Part shown: positions 23,112 to 33,053 of the stretch, one piece after another
Numbering within the stretch: the stretch's first letter is position 1
Layout of the letters: every line of letters starts with the position of its first letter
NCBI RefSeq assembly: GCF_027887165.1
Contig: NC_077227.1
Span: 353,098,610 to 353,162,609, forward strand
Length of the DNA: 64,000 nt
Origin: Monodelphis domestica
Lineage: Eukaryota; Chordata; Mammalia; Didelphimorphia; Didelphidae
Direction of reading: 5' to 3'
Translations under genes and position numbers: made by a program
Notes under the pieces: model-generated
Seen by the model: the letters and a program-made list of their open reading frames with translations, nothing else
The model's database searches: none
What the model was told of the DNA's origin: nothing

Positions 23112-26100
23112 ATGTTGGGAAATACACAACTGATAATCATAACTCTGAATGTGAATGGAACGAACTCATTCATAAAACACAAGCAAATAGCAGAGTTTAT
23201 TAGAAACCAAAATCCTACCACATATTGTCTACAAGAAACACAGATGAGGAAGGTAGACACACACAGGGTAAAAGCAAGTGGATGGAGCCAAATTTACTGG
23301 GCATCAACTGAGAAAAAGAAGGCAGGAGTTGCAATCATGATATATCTGACAAAGCCAAAGTAAAAATAAATCTAGTTAAAAGAGATAGGGAAGGTAATTA
23401 AATCCTGATAAAAGACAGTACAGACAATGAGGAAATATCAGTATTCAACATGTATGCACCAAATGGCATAGCATCCAAATTTCTAAAGGAGAAACTAGTG
23501 GAGCTCAAGGGTGCAATAGTTAGAAAAACTATACTAGTGGGAGACCTGAACCTTCCTCTATGAGATCTAGATAAATCAAAATAAAAAATAAATAAGAAAG
23601 AGATAAGACATGTGAATGAAATCTCAGAGAAATTAAAATTAGTAGATATGTGGAGAAAAATAAATAGAGACAAAAAGGAATATACCTTCTTTTCAGCAAC
23701 ACATGACACATTCACAAAGCTTGACCATGTACTAGGGCATAAAAACATTGCAAACAAGTGCAAAAGAGCAGAAATAATATATGCCACCTTTTCAGATCAT
23801 AATGCAATAAAAATAATAATTAGTAAGGGTACATGGAGAGGCAAATACAAATTTAATTGTAAATTAAACAATATGCTTCTCCAAAATCGGTTAAAGAACA
23901 AATCATAGAAACAATAATTTCCTTGAAGAAAATGACAATCATGAGACATCCTTTCAAAATCTATGGGATGCAGCCAAAGCAGTACTCAGGGGGAAATTTA
24001 TATCCTTAAGTTCATATATTAACAAATTACGGAGAGCAGAGGTCAATGAATTGGGCATACAAATTAAAAAAACTAGAAAGTGAACAAATTAAAAATCCTC
24101 ATATGAAAACTAAATTAGAGATCCTAAAAATTAAAGGAAAAATTAATAAAATTGAAAGTCAAAGAACTGTTGAATTAATAAATAAGACTAGAAGCTGATA
24201 CTTTGAAAAAACAAATAAAATAGACAAAGTACTGGTCATTCTAAATAAAAAAAGGAAAGAAGAAAAGGGAGACCTCACCTCTAATGAAGAGGAAATTAAG
24301 GCAATCATTAAAAACTATTGTGTTCAAGTATATGGTAATAAGTATGGCAATCTAGTGGATATGGATGAATATTTACAAAAAATATACCTTGCCTACATTA
24401 ACAGAAGAAGAAATAAAATGCTTAAATAATCCCGTATCAGAAAAAAATTGAACAAGCCAACAAAGAACTCCCTGAGAAAAAATACCCAGGACCAGATGGA
24501 TTCACAAATGAATTCTATCAAACATTCAAAGAACAACTAATCCCAATATTATACAAACTATTTGACAGAGTAAGCAAAGAAGGAGTTCTAACAAATTCCT
24601 TTTACGACACAAATATGGTACTGATTCCAAAGCCAGGCAGATCAAAAACAAAGAAAGAAAACTATAGACCAATCTCCCTAATGAACATAGATGCAAAAAT
24701 TTTAAATAGAATACTAGCAAAAAGACTCTGTAAAGAGTTAAAATTCAACTGTTATGATTAAAATTTAGGGGAAACTGAGGCAAGTAGAAATTAGGTTCTC
24801 TATGCAAAGAGTATTATATTTTAGAAGTTTATTTAAGATTAAGAACTTAAGAATATACAAGTAAGAAAAGCACGTGTCTAGGCTAGAGAGAGAGAGGCCT
24901 AGATAACCTCACCTACATAATGAAAAGACACGTCTGCTTGCAAGGTGAAACAGGAAAGACAAGAGACCCCACCATAGGTGGAGACCCTTTAAATAATAAT
25001 TTGCTCTCGGCCCAAGTGAGAATTCAGTGAGATTACAAAGCATTCATTCTGGGGAAATGGAGCAAGGACTTCTGGGGATTGAAGTCCTGGATTCAAGTCT
25101 CTATTTTTACAACTCCAGCAAGTGATCATAAGGGTTATTCATTATGATCAGGTGGGATTTAGACCAGGATGATTCAATGATGATTCAATATTAGGATAAA
25201 CATCCATATAATTGACCCCATCAATAAGTAAACCAACAAAAATCACATGATTATCTCAATACATGAAGAAAAAGCCTTTGACAAAATACAACACTCATTT
25301 CTATCGAAAACACTAGAAAGTATAGGAATAGAAGGGCCTTTCCTAAAAAAAATAAAAAGTATATATTGAAAACCATCAGCAAACATCATGTGCAATGGGG
25401 AAAAACTAGAAACATTCCCAATAAGATCAGGAGTGAAACAAGTATGCCCATTATCACCTCTATTATCCAACATTGCACTAGAAACACTAGCAGTAGCAAT
25501 TAGAGAAGAAAAAGAAATTGAAGGTATTAAAATTGGCAATGACAACACCAAACTATCACTCTTTGTGGATGATATGATAGTCTACTTAAAGAATCCTAAA
25601 AAATCAACTAAAAAGATAGTTAATAATCAACAACTTTAGCAAAGTTGCAGGATACAAAATAAAACCACACAAGTCATCAGCATTTCTATATATCTCCAAC
25701 ACATCTCAACAGCAAGAATTAGAAAGAAATTCCATTTAAAATCACCCTAGACAATATAAAATACTTAGGAATCTATCTGCCAAGACAAACATAGGAACTA
25801 TATGAACATTACTATGAAACACTTTCCACAAAATTAAAACTAGATATAAATAATTAGAAAAACATTAATTGCTCATTGTTAGGATGAACTAACATAATAA
25901 AAATGACAATCATACCCACACTAATTTACTTATTTAGTGCCATATGCATTGAACTACCAAAAAACTTGTTTATTGAATTAGAAAAAAAAACCTATAACAA
26001 AGTTCATTTGGAAGAACAAAAGATCAGGTATATCAAGGGAAATAATGAAAGAAAAATGTGAAGGAAATTGGCCTAGCAGTACCAGATCTCAAATTATACC

Positions 26101-26900
26101 ATAAAAGCAGTGATCATCAAAACAATATGGTACTGGCTAAAAGAGAGAAAGGAGGATCAGTGGAATAGACTTGGGGTAAGTGACCTCAGCAAGACAGTCT
26201 ATGATAAACCCAAAGATCCCAGCTTTTGGGACAAAAATCCACTATTTGATAAAAACTGCTGGGAAAATTGGAAGAGAGTATGGGAGATATTTGGTTTGGA
26301 TCAACATCTCACACCCTACACCAAGATAAACTCAGAATGGGTGAATGACTTGAATATAAAGAAGGAAGCTATAAGTAAATTAGATGAACACAGAATAGTA
26401 TATGTGTCAGACCTTTGGGAAAGGGAAGATTTTAAGACCAAGAAAGAGTTAGAAAAGGTTACAAAAGGCAAAATAAATAATTTTGATTACATTAAATTAA
26501 AAAGGTTTTGTGCAAACAAAACCAATGCAATCATAATTAAAAGTGAAGCAACAAATTAGGAAAAATCTTCATAACAAAAACCTCTGATAAAGATCTAATT
26601 ACTCAAATTTATAAGGAGCTAAATCAATTGTATAAAACATCAAGCCATTTCCCAGTTGATAAATGGGCAAGGGATATGAATAGGCAATTTTCAGATAAAT
26701 AAATCAAAACTAAATCTCTAATAATCTGAGAAATGCAAATCAAAACAACTCTGAGGTATCACCTCACACTTAGAAGATTAACTAACATGACAGCAATGGA
26801 AAATAATGAATGTTGGAGGGGATGTGGCAAAGTTGGGACATTAATGCATTCTGGTGAAGTTGTGAATTGATCCAACCATTCTGGAAGGCAATTTGGAACT
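23112..26900 (+). pseudogene. L1 ORF2 of copy A (broken)
   Basis: Endonuclease/reverse transcriptase protein needed for target-primed reverse transcription. The endonuclease shows 'LNVNG', 'YCLQETQMR', 'MYAPN' and 'FSDHNAIK'. The RT shows '[13 protein letters not shown]' and 'LSLFVDDM' at about 25552-25575, where the usual FADD has become FVDD. Further on come 'KTIWYWLKERKEDQWNRLG', 'YTKINSEWVNDLNIKKE' and 'NECWRGCGKVG'. Numerous stops and frame changes break it. A 383-bp LTR sits within the RT, and the C-terminal end is lost at the LTR element/PBDC1 junction. It is non-functional. Confidence 0.85.
24729..25111 (-). mobile_element. Solo LTR of an ERV
   Basis: 383 bp starting TG and ending CA, flanked by a 4-bp duplication actc (24725-24728 and 25112-25115) within L1 ORF2. 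On the minus strand it begins TGTAAAAATAG and contains AATAAA, so it is oriented minus. It belongs to the same family as the LTRs at 26901-27257 and 30337-30698 but is more diverged. The 4-bp duplication fits class I (ERV1-like) elements. Fossil with no internal region. Confidence 0.85.
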
Positions 26901-27257
26901 TTAAAGATTAAAATTTAGGGTAGACTGAGGCATCTGAGGCAGGTAGAAATTAGTTTCTCTCTGCAAGGAGTATTATATTTTTAGAGGTTTATTGAAGATT
27001 AAGGATTAAAGAAAATACAGGATAAGGAAAACATGCCTAGGCCAGGGAGGCCTAGACAAGACCTCACCTACATTATGGAAAGAGCCACGTCTGCCCCAAA
27101 ACGGAAGTCCAAAAAAACACAAAAGCCTTTGCAATCAGCTTAAGTCCTTCCTCGATCTCGGCCCACCTTACAATTGCATGAGATTACAAATCATTTTGGG
27201 GAAGTGGAGCAAGGGCTTGTGGGGATTGAAGTCCAGAGTTCTAGTCTATTTTTTATA
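26901..27257 (-). repeat. 3' LTR of the 3.8-kb element
   Basis: 357 bp, closely similar to 30337-30698. Shared landmarks include 'gactgaggcatctgaggcag' and 'ctgccccaaaacggaagtcc'. Confidence 0.9.
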
Positions 27258-29479
27258 ATTCCCTCGTTTGATCATCTGAAAAAAATTAATTTTTTTCCAA
27301 AGGATCATGAAAACATAATCAATTTAAAGATTACAATAATTTGAGGATAAGAGAAAAAAAAGAATAAAACCAATAATTGCTGAACGCATTGACAAAAAGC
27401 CACTTAGGGGGCAGTTCCCTTTGGCATAAAAGTATACATACAAATAAATGTTCAATCAACCATACCCAAAGTTCAATTTTGTGCAGCTGGATGGTCTGGA
27501 GGCTTCTTCATGGTATCTTCTCCAACAGTTCAGTTCTGGATTCAGAGAGGTAGCATCTTCTTTACCTAAAATTCTTCTCAAAAGGAATTTAAACTTTGCA
27601 ATTTAAATAATGATATTTTTACATTTCCCCCGTTAAGAGGGTGATTAAAAAAAAAGGATCACTTATGGATGCATGGCTGAGGTATGAGGTATATGAATCA
27701 ATTGGCAAGAGATATTAAAAAGATATCAGAAAAATCAAGAAGAAAAGAAAAATTTCTGGATGAAAATATAGACTATCAAAGTCTTATGTGTAAAATTCCA
27801 AGTAAAAAGAAAAATAAATCTATAACAGATCCTTGAATCAGGGCCCAATCAAAATGATTTAAGCAATGATGCATTTACCCAGTCAGTAGCCAGGACTAAA
27901 AAAAGGTACCACACTATGAGAGGCAGAAGAGGGGACCAGATTATAGGAGCCAAGTAGGAGCCAAGTTTGGGGATACTCGTCTTTGAGTATCTTCAGAGTG
28001 AGTGTGGATACAAGGAAGGCCTACATCTTAACATAAGTCAAGTGTCGCAACCCCACGTCTCACATTAGGTTCAAAACCTTTGTATTGGCCTAGAAGTGCA
28101 TCAATCCATCCTGGATTGGCTTTTCTTTGGCTCTGTGCAATGGCTTTGTGTGTATATCTTGTCCTGGAATCAGACAGAATCATTAAGCAAAGTCCCATAA
28201 TTTTTTAAATAATTAGTGGCATCGTTTTTATAGTCTCTAGCTTTTTAGGGCATGCATTAGCAAATGTATCTTACACTTGTATTACTGAAAAGTCAAAAAG
28301 CTAAAGAAAATCTTAATGCTGGTTACATGTGCTTCAAATATAAAAAGGAGAGAAAAAAATAATTAAAAACTGAAAAAGTATATTGCACATGCAAGAAAAA
28401 TATAATGAAAAAGAGCTTTTAAAATTCAAAAATATAGCTTATAATCATTGACACACTGTGTCAGCTAAGAAAATAAAGATTGCAAGACTTTCTCACCAAA
28501 AATGAGATCCATTCCTCTTAATATCTGGCCATGATCATTGTGAGTAGAAGGCAAATGAATTGAACAAGGTTAACAATTTTTTCATTTTTAAAAATACAGT
28601 AGTACAACTATGTAGTTATCAATATCCCCAAAATTCTCAATAGCCCAATTAATTACAATAGCAAACAAACACACTTTCACATTTCACATAAGTCGTATGA
28701 CATTTAAAAGCCTATGAATTGATGGATATTTGTCACAATTTTTACAAATGTAGCAATCTTTCAACCTTGGTATTCAAACATATTTTTAAACAAAGTAAAA
28801 CTCATCTTGGGTTAAGAACATAATCAAGAAATCTATATATCATTCTGGTAGAAGTAAAATAGTGAGCTGAAGAGTATAAATAAAGAGGTGCTCCTTTTTT
28901 GGAGGCTTTTTAGGGGTACAAATGCCCTGAGATTAACTGCCCAACTTCCATTCACATATTTAGAAATATGGGAAGGTTGTGGGTTATACAATGTATTTCA
29001 CTTCAGCTAGAATTGGCCTTACCTCGTGGCAGGGGCAGGCAAAAATAACCAGAGATTGTTAAAAAATTCCAAAAATCACATTTAAAAAACCCTTAAAATC
29101 ATTTGAGATATTTAGCACATTAATTTTCCAAAGGTTGTTATACAATTATAACCAGTTCTGAAGTCCATCTATCCTCGGCAAAATAGAAAAAAGCTGTTTT
29201 TTTTTTTTCATATGGGCTTAATTACAATAATATTTGTTCAATAGTTATAGGAGAAAAGCAACAGAATTTCAAAACTCAGTACATTCAAAATAAATTCAAT
29301 CAACCTTCAGTGTAACAGAATATTGAATTCAATAATATATGAATTTAACATCACAAAGTTAAACCTTAAACAAAAAATGCAATAGAATACAGAGATTTTT
29401 ATAAACCATTGGAGTTTGAAATGCCTCAAAATTTATCTTTTAGTCTCTTTGAAGTTCTTTAGGTGTGTTTTTTTTCTTC

Positions 29480-29662
29480 TTTTAATTAATTATCCATTTA
29501 AGTGTCTATTGTCCGAAGACAGAGTGGTAAGGGCTAAGCAATGGTGGTAAAGGGACCCATCCAGGGCCCCACAGCTGGGAAGTATCTGAGGCCAGATTTT
29601 AACCAAGGACCACAGGTCTTTAGGTCTGGCTCTCAGTTCGCTGAGCCACCCATTTGCCTCCC
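29480..29662 (-). mobile_element. tRNA-headed SINE inside the LTR element
   Basis: Minus orientation. 'acagagtggtaagggctaag', 'ccccacagctgggaagtatc' and 'ctgagccacccatttgcctcc' identify a SINE-1_MD-like copy that inserted into the interior of the 3.8-kb element. Confidence 0.85.
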
Positions 29663-30315
29663 CAAAGTTAGCTGAGTCTTCTCCCTGATATGCAGGTGAA
29701 GTCAATAAAATTACCAGAACAGTCAAAAGATATTCTTTTAAACAGCCCATTGCTTTTTAAGTTCCTGCTTGAAAAATATGTTTCTTCTCCTCTCCATTCT
29801 CTCTCTCTCTCCCCTGCTCTGATACCTCCTCCTGCCCCAGTCCACATGGAGCCCAGGCCGCCCACGTGGAGCCAATACCCTCCCCCCCTTTTTGTTACCC
29901 ACCAAGGATCTGGGTTTGTTGGGCATGCAGGTCACCAGTGATTGAAATCTTAGTTGAATCAGGTGGGCCAGATGAGTGAGAGAAAAGTCCACTGGGATGG
30001 GTAGGGCCGGGGCCAGAGCTAGAGCGCAGACAAGCAGGGCTGAGTGGAGCGGGAAGCCTGGGTGAGGCCAGGAGAAGCGACTGTCTGAAGCAGATGGCAG
30101 TGGCAGGCAGGCAGGAGCTGATCAACAGCTTTGCGAGGGTAAAAAAAAGACAAGCAGGGCTGGGAGCTCGGGCACCAGGTGAGAGGCCAGGAGCAGAAGC
30201 AGGAGCCGGAGAGGGCCACAGGCAGGAGCTGATCAAGATAGTTTCCTAAAAAGCATCTTGGAGAAACGTGGCTTAAAAAAATCATTATCTAGGCTAAAAA
30301 ATTTGAGAAGTTCTC

Positions 30316-30333
30316 ATCCCTTCATGGTCGCCA
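30316..30333 (-). promoter_or_regulatory. Primer-binding-site-like sequence of the LTR element
   Basis: Directly beyond the 5' LTR (3-nt spacer) the minus strand reads TGGCGACCATGAAGGGAT. It starts with TGG like retroviral primer sites, and from memory it partly resembles the 3' end of a serine tRNA (GCU). The tRNA assignment is tentative. Confidence 0.45.
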
Positions 30334-30336
30334 ACT

Positions 30337-30698
30337 TTAAAGATTAAAATTTACGGGAGACTGAGGCATCTGAGGCAGGTAGAAATTAGTTTCTCTCTGC
30401 AAGGAGTATTATATTTTTAGAGGTTTATTGAAGATTAAGGATTAAAGAAAATACAAGATAAGGAAAATGTGCCTAGGCCAGGGAGGCCTAGACAAGACCT
30501 CACCTACATTATGGAAAGAGCCACGCCTGCCCCAAAACGGAAGTCCAAAAAAAAAAAACACAAAAGCCTTTGCAATCAGCTTAAGTCCTTCCTCTATCTC
30601 GGCCCACCTCAGAATTGCGTGAGATTACAAAGCATTTTGGGGAAGTGGAGCAAGGGCTTCTGGGGATTGAAGGCCAGAGTTCTAGTCTATTTTTTATA
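30337..30698 (-). repeat. 5' LTR of the 3.8-kb element
   Basis: 362 bp, a near copy of 26901-27257, also with AATAAA on the minus strand. Followed on the right by the target duplicate gaact. Confidence 0.9.
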
Positions 30699-30708
30699 GA
30701 ACTATGCC

Positions 30709-30905
30709 TGAAGTTCTCCTAGAACTCTCAATAGATCTGATCATCCACTTTAGTGAGTCTTAAGAACAAGGGGTCAACTGAAGAAATCAAATTATAATAA
30801 ATCTCAGCATGCTGCATAGCTTCCATGGCCCAAACAATCTCAATATTGGGATTGTTGCCATAGGCTTTGGCTGGCAGGGAAAGTGCTATTTGAGCAGCCA
30901 ACAAT
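30709..30905 (-). pseudogene. PBDC1: PBDC1 pseudogene fragment
   Basis: The minus strand reads as a continuous similarity to the N-terminal part of vertebrate PBDC1 (polysaccharide biosynthesis domain containing 1): 'ALSLPAKAYGNNPNIEI', then 'VWAMEAMQHAEIYYNLISS', then 'VDPLFLRLTKVDDQIY' and 'ENF'. Recalled human PBDC1 has ALSLPAESYGNDPDIEM...QHAEVYYKLISSVDPQFLKLTKVDDQIYSEFRKNF. Two in-frame stops follow Tyr in the last ten codons, and no start codon lies in frame. Since no intron interrupts the ~65 codons it is probably a processed copy, but the rest of the gene is missing. It abuts L1 copy A at one end and old L1 DNA at the other. Confidence 0.88.
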
Positions 30906-31415
30906 AGCTCTCAATCACCCAGCACATCCAGGCAGAAAAAGCCTTCAACAAAATACAACACTAATTCCTATTGAAAACACTAGAAAGCATAGGAATATAA
31001 GGGCCTTTCCATAAAATAATTAGTGGTATTTATTGGAAACCATCAACAATATCATCTACAATGGGGACAAGTTAGAAACCTTTCCAATAAGATCAGGAGT
31101 GAAGTAAGGATGCCTATTATCACCACTAATTTTTAATATTGTATTGTTAATGCTAGCTTTAATAATTAGAGTAAAAAGAGAAATTGAAGGAATTAAAGTA
31201 GGCAATAGGAAAACCTATCTTTGCAGATGATATAATGATATACTTAGAGAATCCTAGAAAATCAACTAAAACTAGTTAAAATAATTAATAACTTTAGCAA
31301 ATTTGAGGATAACAAAATAGACCCACATAAATTGCCAACACTTCTATATGTTTCAAAAAAACCCCCCAAAACTTAACAGCAAGAATTTTAAAGAGAATTT
31401 AAAATCACTCTAGAC

Positions 31416-31632
31416 TCATGTTGGCAAACCTATGCTCTGTTTGTCAGAGGGGGCTATTCCCCTACCCCTCTCCACACAAGCCTGAGGAGATTTTTCATAT
31501 AACTTACCCCTCTGCCCAATAGCCCAATGGTAGTGCTTCCTCCCTCCCTTGACTAGGGTAAGGGAGAGGCTCACATGTATTTGGGAGGGTTGAAGTTTGG
31601 GCACTTGGTATCTAAAAGATTTGCTATCACTT
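31416..31632. mobile_element. Short non-autonomous hAT element
   Basis: 217 bp with terminal inverted repeats (left catgttggcaaacctatg; right, reversed, aagtgatagcaaatctttt) and an 8-bp duplication ctctagac/ctctagat at 31408-31415 and 31633-31640. The L1 sequence (aaaatcact...gatataaaatactt) rejoins if it is removed. The phrase 'gaagtttgggcacttggtat' near the right end is typical of a widespread hAT family. No coding capacity. Confidence 0.85.
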
Positions 31633-31656
31633 CTCTAGATGATATAAAATACTTGG

Positions 31657-31842
31657 GAATACTTGGTGTCTCAGTTGATTGATAGCCAGGCTTAGAGATG
31701 AGAGGTCCTCGGTTCAAATCTGGCCTCAGACACTTCCCAGTTGTGTGACCCTGGGCAAGTCCCTTGATCCTCATTGCCTAGCCCTTACTGCTCTTCTGCC
31801 TTGGAACCAATTGATTCCAAGATAGAAGGTAAGGGTTTAAAA
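31657..31842 (+). mobile_element. tRNA-headed SINE (SINE-1_MD-like)
   Basis: Plus orientation with 'atagccaggcttagagatga', 'tcaaatctggcctcagacac' and 'agatagaaggtaagggttta'. Target duplicate aaatacttgg at 31647-31656 and 31843-31852, in the old L1. Confidence 0.93.
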
Positions 31843-32440
31843 AAATACTTGGAAATTTATTTACCAAGAAAAACACAGAAATTATATGAACACAATTGCA
31901 AGACACTTTTTAGACAAATAAAATTAGATCTAAACAATTGGAAAAATATTAATTGCTCATGGGTAAGCCAAGCTAATATAGGAAAAATGGCAATCCACCC
32001 TATGTCAAAAATGAAAATGATAATCCTTCCTAAATTAATTTACTTATTTAGTGCTATGCCAATCAAACTATATTTTTTAGAGCTAGAAAATATTTTTTAG
32101 AGGTAGAAAAACTATAACAGAATTCATCTGGAAGAACAAATGGTCAAGAATATCAAGGGAACTAATGGAAAAAATGTGAAGGATGGTGGCCTAGTAGTAC
32201 CAGTTCTTACATTGTACTCTTGAGTAGTAATCATCAAAACAATTTGGTACTGGTTAAAAAAAGAAGGGTGGATCAATAAATAGAATAGATTAGAGGTAAA
32301 TTACCTCTGCAATCTAGTGTTTGACAAACCTAAAGATCCCAATTTGGGGGATAAGAACTGAGTATTTGACAAAAACTGCTGAGAAAATTGGAAAACAGTA
32401 TGGCAAAAATTAGGTTCAGATCAAAATCTCACACCCTATA

Positions 32441-32651
32441 TGACCTCGTGAAGGTTTTCAAGTTTGCAAGCCCAGACTGCAATTTCAAATGGCCTGTGAG
32501 CCCCCACATTACTCCGAAGAGAGAGGGAGGAAATGCTTGCTTTGGGCAGCTGGATGGAGGGAAAGAACATGCAAAAAATGTCCTTGGAGGCTGGGAAGAG
32601 GGGGAATAGAGTAATTCCCCAAGTATCAACTCTGCATGTATGCCAATACTT
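32441..32651. other. Unclassified 211-bp insert in the old L1
   Basis: The old L1 breaks off at 'ctcacaccc' before 32441 and resumes with 'accaggacaaggtcaaaatg' at 39889. Removing L1 copy B still leaves this unexplained 211 bp, starting about 'tgacctcgtgaaggttttca'. No clear terminal repeats or family match. Confidence 0.5.
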
Positions 32652-33053
32652 TGCTAATGCTGTCCTTTTATTTTTTCTCTTCTTTTTTTAAACATTATTT
32701 TATTTGGTCATTTTCATACATTGTTCATTGGAAACAGATCATTTTCTTTTCCATTCCCCCCAACCCCCCCCCCCCCCTTCCCTAGCTGATGTGCGATTCA
32801 TCTGGGTATCACATGTGTCCTTGCTCTGAACCCATTTCCTTGTTGTTGGTATTTGCATTAGGGGGCTCCTTTAGCATCTCTCCTCGATCATGTCCCCTCA
32901 ACCTCTGTAGTCAAGCAGTTGCTTTTCCTCAATGTTTTTACTCCCTCCGTTTGTCCTCTGCTTGAGGATAGTTTTTTTTCTTTTTTTCTTTTTTTCTCGT
33001 AGATCCCTGCAGGTTGTTCAGGGACATTGTAAAGCCATTACTGGAAAAGTCCA

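Larger units (their letters stand above)
26901..30698 (-). mobile_element. LTR retrotransposon/ERV, 3.8 kb, apparently without coding genes
   Basis: Two same-direction LTRs of about 360 bp flank a ~3.1-kb interior. A 5-bp duplication gaact (26896-26900 and 30699-30703) marks the target in L1 ORF2. The AATAAA in the LTRs and a primer-site-like sequence beside the right LTR show minus orientation (5' LTR on the right). No gag, pol or env similarity is visible inside, so it looks non-autonomous or a fossil that lost its genes. The end near the 5' LTR (about 29820-30240) is G+C-rich. I count roughly a dozen or so substitutions between the LTRs (about 3-4%), which suggests an insertion some millions of years old. 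Confidence 0.85.
20209..30708 (+). mobile_element. L1 copy A, with nested insertions
   Basis: Begins near 'ggagtcaagatggtggctta' (20221-20240) and holds a 5' UTR, ORF1, an inter-ORF spacer with a TA microsatellite and ORF2. It is interrupted by a SINE chimera (21969-22196), a solo LTR (24729-25111) and an LTR element (26901-30698). Only about 10 bp of L1 (gaactatgcc, 30699-30708) remain after the LTR element before a PBDC1 pseudogene fragment, so the last part of ORF2 and the 3' UTR are missing. Both reading frames carry many lesions. The subfamily resembles copy B. Confidence 0.88.
30931..32440 (+). mobile_element. Old L1 ORF2 fragment (first piece of a split L1)
   Basis: Begins in the RT at the 'AEKAFNKIQH'-equivalent and runs through 'IRSGVK', a '(F)ADD' region and the thumb to 'QNLTPY'. 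It is much more decayed than copies A-C. Interrupted by a hAT element (31416-31632) and a SINE (31657-31842). The same L1 seems to continue at 39889-40212, 43006-43586 and 44356-44555, the breaks being later insertions. Confidence 0.8.

Noticed and set aside
29738-30285. G+C-rich open frames with Pro/Ser/Ala-rich products
   Set aside because: They lie in the interior of the 3.8-kb LTR element, overlap each other in several frames and show no domain.
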